A stretch of DNA of 6,767 bases from Bacteroidota bacterium (GTDB lineage: Bacteria > Bacteroidota > Bacteroidia > Bacteroidales > GCA-2748055). Shown here one piece after another: positions 1 to 5,580 of this stretch (positions are counted from its first letter, which is position 1; each line of letters opens with the position of its first letter). The notes below the pieces were generated by a model. That model was given only the letters and a program-made list of their open reading frames with translations, was not told the origin of the DNA and searched no databases. Both the position numbers and the translations under genes were made by a program. The DNA is taken from the NCBI GenBank assembly GCA_030592605.1, contig JAUVIT010000097.1, forward strand, positions 1 through 6,767. Direction: 5' to 3'.

Positions 1-225
1 CCCATGCCCTGGATTGCCAGTCAGGCCGGCTGGGTTCTGGCCGAGCTGGGACGTCAGCCCTGGGTGGTTTATGAACTGATGCCCGTCATCACGGCTGTGA
101 CGCGATTGAAACCAGGAGCGGTTCAGCTTACATTCTGGATCTTCCTGCTAACCTTTTCGGCGCTCTTTATTGCCGAGATAAGAATCATGCTTGCACAAAT
201 TAAAAAAGGACCTGGAGGAGAATAA
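1..225 (+). CDS. cydA: Cytochrome bd quinol oxidase subunit I, C-terminal end (5' truncated)
   Basis: This is the last 74 codons of subunit I of the cytochrome bd oxidase, the inner-membrane terminal oxidase that oxidises quinol and reduces O2 to water; the reading frame is open from base 1, so the gene begins outside the window. The stretch GRQPWVVYELMP contains the GRQPW motif typical of CydA, followed by a hydrophobic helix (QLTFWIFLLTFSALFIAEI) and a short basic cytoplasmic tail ending KKGPGGE. The ATG at position 4 is an internal Met, not a start. The stop (TAA, 223-225) is separated from the cydB start by a single base, so the two subunits are almost certainly co-translated. The haem-ligand residues lie upstream and cannot be checked. 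Identification is confident from the motif and from cydB following directly. Confidence 0.95.
   Translation, partial: PMPWIASQAGWVLAELGRQPWVVYELMPVITAVTRLKPGAVQLTFWIFLLTFSALFIAEIRIMLAQIKKGPGGE
214..220 (+). promoter_or_regulatory. Ribosome binding site of cydB
   Basis: GGAGGAG lies 6 nt before the ATG at 227, inside the last codons of cydA. It is the strongest Shine-Dalgarno sequence in the window and fixes the cydB start at 227 rather than the in-frame TTG at 191, which lies well upstream of it inside cydA. Confidence 0.8.
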
Positions 226-226
226 G

Positions 227-1357
227 ATGTTTGGAGAACTATCACTAATAACACTACAGCAGTACTGGTATATTATCGTGTCCCTCCTGGGATCCATTCT
301 GATCTTTCTGTTTTTTGTGCAGGGCGGACAAACCTTTCTGTTTCGCATCGGGAAATCCGAATCGGAACGTACCATTCTTGTCAATGCCCTGGGACGCAAG
401 TGGGAATTTACCTTTACCACCCTGGTGACCTTCGGAGGGGCATTTTTTGCTTCCTTCCCTCTCTTTTATGCCACCAGTTTCGGTGGAGCCTACTGGGTCT
501 GGATGCTCATACTTTTTGCCTTTGTAATCCAGGCGGTCTCATATGAGTTCCGGACAAAAGCCAGTAATTTCCTGGGTAAGAGAACCTATGAAAGCTTCCT
601 CTTCATCAACGGCTTGCTGGGTACATTCCTGGTGGGATTGGCCGTAGCCACCTTTTTTTCGGGATCGCAATTCTCACTGAACGAGATGAACAACGTAAGC
701 TGGGCCAACGAGGCACATGGACTGGAAGCCGCACTGAACCCCTTTAACCTTTCGCTGGGCCTGACCGTATTTTTCCTGGCCAGGGTGCTGGGACTACTCT
801 TTTTTATGAAGACCATCGACAACGATAACATTATAGCCCGTAGCAAAAAGGAACTGTATCGAAATTCGATTCCATTTGTACTGTTCTTTCTCACATTTGC
901 GGTCTGGCTTATGTTGCGTAAGGGCTTTGCGGTCAATCCCGAAACAGGAGAGGTCTTTATGGAGCCATTTAAGTATTTCCACAACCTGCTTGCCATGCCT
1001 GTGGTGTTGGCGATGTTTTCTGTGGGGGTACTTGCGATATTGGGTGGGATTGCCAACGGACTCTTACGGAACCGTGGTAATGGCATCTGGTTTGCGGGTC
1101 CGGGTACGGTCCTGGTGGTCTTTTCACTTTTTATGCTGGCCGGTTTCAACAACACGGCATTCTATCCTTCGGCCTATGATTTGCAGAGCTCGCTGACCAT
1201 TCAGAATGCCTCTTCCAGCCACTACACCCTGGTGGCTATGAGCTGGGTCTCCCTCTTTGTTCCTTTTGTGCTGACCTATATTATATTTGTATGGCGGGCC
1301 CTGACCAGGAAGAAGATCGATGAAAAGGAAATGCAGGAAGAGCACCACATCTATTAA
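227..1357 (+). CDS. cydB: Cytochrome bd quinol oxidase subunit II
   Basis: A 376-residue polytopic membrane protein, the partner of CydA in the high-affinity cytochrome bd oxidase used at low oxygen. It is recognised by conserved CydB-type stretches: GRKWEFTFTTLVTFGGAF (about residues 56-73), FGGAYWVWM (85-93), YEFRTKASNFLGKRTYE (106-122) and the C-terminal NNTAFYPSAYDLQSSLTI (308-325). Roughly eight to nine hydrophobic segments are visible, for example near 15-33, 65-105, 126-146, 175-195, 214-231, 253-280, 290-306 and 336-356, in line with the family. The C-terminus is charged (RKKIDEKEMQEEHH) and probably cytoplasmic. Length is normal for the family and I see no frameshift. The ATG at 227 is chosen because of the GGAGGAG just upstream and the one-base gap to cydA. 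A small membrane ORF and pssA follow, apparently in the same transcript. Confidence 0.97.
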   Translation: MFGELSLITLQQYWYIIVSLLGSILIFLFFVQGGQTFLFRIGKSESERTILVNALGRKWEFTFTTLVTFGGAFFASFPLFYATSFGGAYWVWMLILFAFVIQAVSYEFRTKASNFLGKRTYESFLFINGLLGTFLVGLAVATFFSGSQFSLNEMNNVSWANEAHGLEAALNPFNLSLGLTVFFLARVLGLLFFMKTIDNDNIIARSKKELYRNSIPFVLFFLTFAVWLMLRKGFAVNPETGEVFMEPFKYFHNLLAMPVVLAMFSVGVLAILGGIANGLLRNRGNGIWFAGPGTVLVVFSLFMLAGFNNTAFYPSAYDLQSSLTIQNASSSHYTLVAMSWVSLFVPFVLTYIIFVWRALTRKKIDEKEMQEEHHIY

Positions 1358-1379
1358 GCTATTAACCTAAGCTACTACA

Positions 1380-1502
1380 ATGTATATTGGAGCTATTATC
1401 GGATATCTAAGCTGGCCATTTATGATTATGGTCTGCTACCTGGCAGTACGCTGGGCATTAAACTATTTTGAAAAGCAGGTGGCCTCAGAAGGTGAAAAAT
1501 GA
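1380..1502 (+). CDS. Small single-pass membrane protein, candidate CydX-like subunit
   Basis: A 40-residue ORF starting ATG at 1380, 22 nt after the cydB stop, and ending TGA at 1500-1502, which overlaps the pssA ATG in an ATGA junction. The protein begins MYIGAIIGYLSWPFMIMVCY, continues LAVRWALNYF, and ends with the polar tail EKQVASEGEK, so it has one hydrophobic helix at about residues 3-29 with a short charged C-terminus. Size, topology and location directly after cydB match the small accessory subunits of cytochrome bd (CydX of Proteobacteria, CydS of Geobacillus), which contact the CydA helices and stabilise the haems. I see no certain sequence homology beyond an early Tyr/Gly/Trp pattern, so the role is inferred. 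No Shine-Dalgarno sequence is visible before the ATG, and an in-frame TAA at 1368-1370 leaves no earlier start. It could instead be a coupling or leader peptide for pssA. Coding status is well supported by composition and by the exact overlap. Confidence 0.72.
   Translation: MYIGAIIGYLSWPFMIMVCYLAVRWALNYFEKQVASEGEK
1487..1495 (+). promoter_or_regulatory. Ribosome binding site of pssA inside the small ORF
   Basis: AGAAGGTGA ends 3 nt before the ATG at 1499 and lies within the final codons of the 40-aa ORF. It resembles the anti-Shine-Dalgarno complement and, with the ATGA overlap, supports the start of pssA at 1499 and translational coupling to the small ORF. Confidence 0.6.
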
Positions 1503-2230
1503 AACGCCACCTTCCCAACCTGATCACACTGCTGAACCTGGCATGTGGCACGCTTGCCATCGTACTCACCCTTGAAGGACAATGGCGGTGGGCTGTATAC
1601 CTGGTACTGGCTGCATCGGTTTTTGATTTCCTGGATGGATTTGCGGCACGTATGCTGAATGCATACAGCGAAACAGGAAAGCAATTGGATTCCCTGGCAG
1701 ATATGGTCTCATTCGGAGTGCTGCCCGGTGTATTTATCTATACCCTCTTCAAGAACCTCTTTTTAAATCAACCCGATGATGCAGGGAGATTCTATGCAAA
1801 TCTGCAGTGGGTGGTTCTTGCGTCTGTACTCCTGGTTCCTGCATTTTCCGCCATTCGCCTGGCACGCTTTAACAGTGAAGAAGATCAGGGAACATTCTTT
1901 CATGGCCTGCCCACGCCTGCCCATGCCCTGTTCTGGACAGGAATCTTCTGGCAGATGATGCAAAGCGGCAGCCTGTTTGGAACTCCCTTAAATCTCTTTT
2001 TTATGTGGGCCATCATGCTGATTATGGCTTTTCATATGATTCTTCCGGTGCCTATGTACAGTCTGAAGTTTGAGCATTTTAGATTAAGAGGGAACCTGAT
2101 TCGTTACCTTTTGCTCTTTCTCTCCCTGGTAATCCTGCTAAGCGTTGGATGGGGAGGGCTTTCCCTGGTAATCCTTCTATACATATTGCTTTCTCTATTG
2201 AACCTTTTGCTTGCAAGGCGGGTTTCATAA
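1499..2230 (+). CDS. pssA: CDP-diacylglycerol--serine O-phosphatidyltransferase (phosphatidylserine synthase)
   Basis: A 243-residue integral membrane enzyme that transfers phosphatidyl from CDP-diacylglycerol to L-serine, giving phosphatidylserine and CMP, the precursor of phosphatidylethanolamine. The CDP-alcohol phosphatidyltransferase signature DGx2ARx8Gx3Dx3D is intact: D46-G47, A50-R51, G60, D64 and D68, with D43 completing DFLDG. The opening RHLPNLITLLNLACG and the later GLPTPAHA (136-143) and PVPMYSLKF (183-191) fit the type II PssA subgroup rather than PgsA. Hydrophobic helices occur near 8-42, 66-86, 104-118, 143-156, 164-183 and 200-239. The first codon overlaps the stop of the upstream small ORF (ATGA), and the stop lies 2 nt before cysE, so it sits mid-operon. 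Choice of serine as acceptor is by family resemblance; other CDP-alcohol transferases share the signature. Confidence 0.93.
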   Translation: MKRHLPNLITLLNLACGTLAIVLTLEGQWRWAVYLVLAASVFDFLDGFAARMLNAYSETGKQLDSLADMVSFGVLPGVFIYTLFKNLFLNQPDDAGRFYANLQWVVLASVLLVPAFSAIRLARFNSEEDQGTFFHGLPTPAHALFWTGIFWQMMQSGSLFGTPLNLFFMWAIMLIMAFHMILPVPMYSLKFEHFRLRGNLIRYLLLFLSLVILLSVGWGGLSLVILLYILLSLLNLLLARRVS

Positions 2231-2232
2231 AC

Positions 2233-3075
2233 ATGACTAATCATAACAGGGCTTTTGCCAGCAGGCTGAGCCAGTTTAATTCGGGGTATTTTGCAGATGT
2301 TCCCTCCATGGAGCTGTCACGGCTTTTTATTGAAAACCTGATTCATGCCCTCTTTCCCATCAGGCAAAATTGTGCTGTGGATGAGGGTGAGATTGCCATT
2401 GAGCTGGACCGTTCTGCTGTGAAGCTAAGAGAACTGCTCTATTCCATTAGAAAATCACTGGATAGTTCCCCTTCAGAACTTGTGGATGATTTCTTTTCCA
2501 GAGTTCCGGATGCTTTTGAACAGCTGGCCGTGGATGCTGCTGCCGTCATAAAATTCGATCCTGCGGCCTCCTGTGTGGAGGAGATCATCCTTTGCTATCC
2601 TGGATTTTACGCCATCACTGTCTATAGGATGGCACATATTTTATATGAAATGAAGATCCCGGTCCTTCCCAGGATTATGGCAGAATATGCCCATGAGCTT
2701 ACCGGTATTGATATACACCCGGGTGCACAGATCGCTTCTCCTTTTTTCATCGACCATGGGACTGGGATCGTTATCGGGGAGACCGCACGCATTGGCAGCG
2801 AAGTAAGAATCTACCAGGGGGTAACATTGGGAGCCCTAACCGTGGAGCGATCCATGGCCAATACCAAGCGACACCCCACCATTGAAGATCATGTGGTGAT
2901 TTATGCAGGTAGTACCATTCTGGGTGGGGACACAGTGATTGGTCACCATACCGTGGTAGGAGGGAATACCTGGATCACAGAAAGCATTCTTCCCCACTCG
3001 GTGGTTTACCGGAACCATCGGGTGGTGGTGAAAGACCGGAAGGATTTTAAACCACCCAACGATTTTGAAATATGA
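2233..3075 (+). CDS. cysE: Serine O-acetyltransferase
   Basis: A 280-residue cytosolic enzyme that acetylates L-serine with acetyl-CoA to form O-acetylserine, the first step of cysteine synthesis. The N-terminal helical domain (about 20-150) precedes a left-handed beta-helix of hexapeptide repeats (about 158-262). The catalytic elements are visible: GIDIHPGA with D160, [13 protein letters not shown] with D174-H175, and TKRHPTI with H214; these align by spacing with E. coli D143, D157-H158 and H193, apart from a 4-residue longer loop before KRHP. The protein ends NDFEI; a C-terminal Ile is the anchor that inserts into the O-acetylserine sulfhydrylase active site. ATG 2233 is chosen because it lies 2 nt after pssA; an in-frame ATG at 2149 would put 28 extra codons inside pssA. 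The stop overlaps the cysK start (ATGA). Feedback inhibition by cysteine is usual in the family but cannot be read here. Confidence 0.95.
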   Translation: MTNHNRAFASRLSQFNSGYFADVPSMELSRLFIENLIHALFPIRQNCAVDEGEIAIELDRSAVKLRELLYSIRKSLDSSPSELVDDFFSRVPDAFEQLAVDAAAVIKFDPAASCVEEIILCYPGFYAITVYRMAHILYEMKIPVLPRIMAEYAHELTGIDIHPGAQIASPFFIDHGTGIVIGETARIGSEVRIYQGVTLGALTVERSMANTKRHPTIEDHVVIYAGSTILGGDTVIGHHTVVGGNTWITESILPHSVVYRNHRVVVKDRKDFKPPNDFEI

Positions 3076-3983
3076 AATACGAAAATATACTTGAAGGAAT
3101 CGGGAGAACGCCTCATGTGCGGATCAACCGCCTCTTCCCTGGAGCGCATAATGTTTGGATAAAACTGGAGCGGAACAATCCTGGCGGAAGCATCAAGGAT
3201 CGCATTGCTATGGCAATGATAAGAGATGCGGAAGAGCAGGGATTTCTGAAAAAAGGCAGTACCATTGTGGAACCAACCTCTGGAAATACAGGCATCGGGC
3301 TGGCCATGGTGGCTGCAGTAAAGGGATACAGGATAATTCTGGTGATGCCCGAATCCATGACCGTAGAGCGCAGGAGCATTCTGAAGGCCTATGGCGCTGA
3401 AATTGTTCTTACACCACGTGAGCAAGGGATGAAGGGTTCAATGGAGAAGGCAGAGGAGCTTGCCCGGGATATGGATGATGCCTGGATCCCTTCCCAGTTT
3501 GACAACCCTTCCAATCCTTCTATCCATGAGCTTACCACAGCCCTGGAGATCCTGGAGGATTTTCCCGCAGGTATTGACTACCTGGTGACCGGGGTCGGAA
3601 CGGGCGGACATATAAGCGGGATTTCCCGGCTCCTGAAGCAAAAGATGCCCGGAATAAAGGTGTTTGCCGTGGAACCGGCCGATTCTCCGGTGATCAGCGG
3701 GGGAGAACCGGCTCCGCATGGAATCATGGGGATTGGAGCGGGTTTTATACCCGGAAACCTGGATTTGGACCTTATCGATGGGGTGTTGCAAATAAAAAAA
3801 ACAGAGGCCTATGACTTTTCGAGACGCCTGGCAAGAGAGGAGGGGATTTTCGCAGGAATCTCAACAGGAGCATCGCTGGCAGCGGTATCAAGACTGCTGG
3901 AAAAGGAGAGTGATTCAGCAACAATACTGACATTTTCTTATGATTCAGGAGAAAGATATTTATCGGTAAATGATCTCTTTTAA
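3072..3983 (+). CDS. cysK: Cysteine synthase (O-acetylserine sulfhydrylase)
   Basis: A 303-residue PLP-dependent fold-type II enzyme that makes L-cysteine and acetate from O-acetylserine and sulfide. Visible motifs are [10 protein letters not shown] with the PLP-binding K42, the substrate loop TSGNTG (69-74), SQFDNPSNP (141-149), the phosphate-binding loop GVGTGGH (174-180), GIGAGFIP, and [10 protein letters not shown] near the C-terminus. These favour CysK over CysM or cystathionine beta-synthase, as there is no extra C-terminal domain. Small departures from the common CysK text are HELTTALEI (152-160) where TTGPE is usual, and SYDSGE where PDSGE is common. The start overlaps the cysE stop by 4 nt (ATGA) and has no Shine-Dalgarno sequence, so translation probably depends on ribosomes ending on cysE. 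Pairing with CysE in the same transcript fits a cysteine synthase complex. No terminator follows; a HAD gene begins 44 nt later. Confidence 0.94.
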   Translation: MKYENILEGIGRTPHVRINRLFPGAHNVWIKLERNNPGGSIKDRIAMAMIRDAEEQGFLKKGSTIVEPTSGNTGIGLAMVAAVKGYRIILVMPESMTVERRSILKAYGAEIVLTPREQGMKGSMEKAEELARDMDDAWIPSQFDNPSNPSIHELTTALEILEDFPAGIDYLVTGVGTGGHISGISRLLKQKMPGIKVFAVEPADSPVISGGEPAPHGIMGIGAGFIPGNLDLDLIDGVLQIKKTEAYDFSRRLAREEGIFAGISTGASLAAVSRLLEKESDSATILTFSYDSGERYLSVNDLF

Positions 3984-4027
3984 GAGGATTTACTATTTTT
4001 ATTTTAAATTTTCGATTTTTGTCAGCC

Positions 4028-4459
4028 ATGGAAGGCCCTTTGAAAATTGCTGTTGACTTTGACGGTACCATTGTAGAACACAAGTATCCCGAGATAGGTA
4101 AGGAGGTCATGTTTGCCCTCCAGACCCTCAGGACACTTCAGGAACAAGGGCACCAGCTTATCCTATGGACCTACCGTTCAGGGAAGGAGCTGGATGATGC
4201 TGTGGAGTATTGCCGCAGAAACGGAATCGTGTTCTATGCAGTCAATGCAAGCTACCCTGAAGAGGAGTTTGACGAGGACTATGATAGCCGGAAGATCGAT
4301 GCGGATATCTTTATTGACGATAGGAACATTGGTGGATTACCCGCCTGGGGTGAAATCTACCAGATGATTAATCCCCATGAAAAGCCCACCCTGGAGGAAG
4401 AATTGAAGAGTCTTGCCAAAAACAAGCGTTCAATTTTCAAAAAGAGGTCAGCAAAATAA
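4028..4459 (+). CDS. Small HAD-superfamily hydrolase (BT_0820-like)
   Basis: A 143-residue soluble protein with HAD phosphatase motifs: motif I VDFDGT (D10 nucleophile, D12 acid/base), motif II ILWTYRSG (T48), K89 as the likely motif III lysine, and motif IV ADIFIDDRN (D97-D98). It has no cap domain insert, so a large or protein-bound substrate, or tight self-association, is possible. It resembles the structurally determined Bacteroides protein BT_0820, as I recall it, whose substrate I do not know. The tail (about 130-143) is rich in Lys and Arg. ATG 4028 is preferred over the in-frame TTG at 4019 because the protein then opens MEGPLKIAVDFDGT, the usual short lead into motif I. No Shine-Dalgarno sequence is evident. 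It lies 44 nt after cysK and 11 nt before the cyclase gene, so it is probably read from the same transcript, although a promoter in the AT-rich 44-nt gap is possible. Confidence 0.82.
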   Translation: MEGPLKIAVDFDGTIVEHKYPEIGKEVMFALQTLRTLQEQGHQLILWTYRSGKELDDAVEYCRRNGIVFYAVNASYPEEEFDEDYDSRKIDADIFIDDRNIGGLPAWGEIYQMINPHEKPTLEEELKSLAKNKRSIFKKRSAK

Positions 4460-4464
4460 GAAAT

Positions 4465-4470
4465 AGAAGA
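4465..4470 (+). promoter_or_regulatory. Possible ribosome binding site of the cyclase gene
   Basis: AGAAGA lies immediately before the ATG at 4471. The match to the Shine-Dalgarno sequence is partial and the spacing is shorter than usual, so it supports the chosen start only weakly. Confidence 0.3.
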
Positions 4471-5580
4471 ATGAGAAGCCTGGTAGTATCACTGCTTGCT
4501 GTACTATTGTTGATCACCCAGTCGTGTAGTCCGGGAAACGGAAGCTCCGAAGGTCGTCCACTTCTTCCCGCAAAATCATCCAGGATCACAAAATTGCTTG
4601 AACCAGCTGCCGCTATTACCATTCCGCTGGGAGAGGAGATCAGAATTGTACTCTCCATACCCGACACTGTAGTAGTGGATTCTGTAAAGGTATTCCTGGG
4701 TGGAAGTCCGAAGAGGACCATAAGCCGCTCATCAGGGGAGACAAGTGGGACGCTTGAATTCATGCTTCCTACAGATGGAGAGCTTACCGGAAAGTCTGGA
4801 CTTCGCCTCAGGCTCTTTTTTGCCCGTGGAGCAAGTGAGAACCATAGCCGGCAGCTGACCTTTCTTTCCAACGTAGCACCGGTGGAATACTCGTATCAGG
4901 TGGTGAATGAATATCCCCACGACGTCAGAGCCTATACCCAGGGTTTACAGTATGTGGACGGAATACTCTATGAGGGAACCGGAAACTATGGAACCTCCTC
5001 AATCAGACGGGTCACACTGGAAACGGGAGAAGTTAAGCAAACAAGGGATCTTGATCAATCTCTTTTCGGGGAAGGAATCACCGTACTGGGTGAACGAATC
5101 TACCAGCTTACTTACAAATCACAGGTCGGATTTGTCTACGACCTTAAGTCCTTTGAGGAAATACAGAAAGTCTATTACCAGAACCAAGAAGGATGGGGTC
5201 TGACCAACAACGGTGAAGAGCTGATCATGAGCGATGGTACCAATATTATCTACTTTCTTGATCCCGAAATGTTTACCATAAACAGGCAGATCGAGGTCTA
5301 CCACAACGAGGGTCCCGCCAACAGTCTGAACGAGCTGGAATATATCAATGGGAAGATCTGGGCCAACCGCTACTTTACCGACGAAATTGTGATTATCGAT
5401 CCGGAGACCGGTAAAGTGGAAGGGCGGATCAACCTGAAAGGGATTCTCAAGGCTGCCGATAGAAGACCCACCACGGATGTGCTTAATGGAATTGCCTGGG
5501 ATCTTGAAGGAGAGCGCTTATTTGTCACCGGGAAATTCTGGCCCCGTTTATTTGAGATCAGGATTAGGGAATCAGGCTGA
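4471..5580 (+). CDS. Glutaminyl-peptide cyclotransferase, lipoprotein (plant/bacterial beta-propeller type)
   Basis: A 369-residue exported protein expected to convert N-terminal glutamine of proteins to pyroglutamate, releasing ammonia. The first 18 residues form a signal peptide with a lipobox-like end (LLLITQSC, lipidated Cys19); no acidic residues directly follow the Cys, so surface export by the acidic LES signal is not suggested. Residues about 25-135 look like a beta-sandwich extension. The glutamine cyclotransferase (PF05096-type) propeller runs from about 140 to 366: YPHDVRAYTQGL (148-159), YEGTGNYGTSSIRRV (167-181), GWGLTNNG (241-248), SDGTNIIYFLDP (254-265), LNELEYINGKIWANRYF (286-302), LNGIAWD (338-344) and VTGKFWPRLFEI (352-363). 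It follows the HAD gene by 11 nt and ends in a 9-nt overlap with the convergent lipid kinase. The family call is strong; the N-terminal fold is my inference. Confidence 0.9.
   Translation: MRSLVVSLLAVLLLITQSCSPGNGSSEGRPLLPAKSSRITKLLEPAAAITIPLGEEIRIVLSIPDTVVVDSVKVFLGGSPKRTISRSSGETSGTLEFMLPTDGELTGKSGLRLRLFFARGASENHSRQLTFLSNVAPVEYSYQVVNEYPHDVRAYTQGLQYVDGILYEGTGNYGTSSIRRVTLETGEVKQTRDLDQSLFGEGITVLGERIYQLTYKSQVGFVYDLKSFEEIQKVYYQNQEGWGLTNNGEELIMSDGTNIIYFLDPEMFTINRQIEVYHNEGPANSLNELEYINGKIWANRYFTDEIVIIDPETGKVEGRINLKGILKAADRRPTTDVLNGIAWDLEGERLFVTGKFWPRLFEIRIRESG

Noticed and set aside
191..226. TTG start 12 codons upstream for cydB
   Set aside because: It lies within the cydA coding end, lacks a ribosome binding site, and the strong GGAGGAG sits just before the ATG at 227.
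586..1155. 189-codon minus-strand ORF inside cydB
   Set aside because: It is fully antisense to a clear CydB, its translation shows no family features, and other long minus frames under cydB look similar in kind.
1355..1374. Direct repeat TAAGCTA at 1355-1361 and 1368-1374 after cydB
   Set aside because: Only 7 nt, one copy includes the cydB stop, and similar short strings recur nearby, so chance is the simplest reading.
2149..2232. Longer cysE start at ATG 2149
   Set aside because: It would overlap pssA by 82 nt. The ATG at 2233, 2 nt after pssA, gives a normal serine acetyltransferase length.
3006..3425. Minus-strand ORFs opposite the cysE-cysK junction and within cysK
   Set aside because: Cys- and His-rich low-quality translations with no motif, all opposite well-conserved coding sequence.
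3975..3986. CTCTTTTAAGAG as a terminator hairpin after cysK
   Set aside because: The stem is 5 bp with a 2-nt loop, too short and too tight. The downstream T-rich stretch alone is not enough.
4005..4012. TAAATTTT as a promoter for the HAD gene
   Set aside because: It misses the final G of TAnnTTTG, there is no convincing -33 element, and the 44-nt gap is simply AT-rich. An internal promoter remains possible but unsupported.
4019..4027. TTG start for the HAD gene
   Set aside because: It adds only three residues and has no ribosome binding site; the ATG at 4028 gives the usual short lead into motif I.
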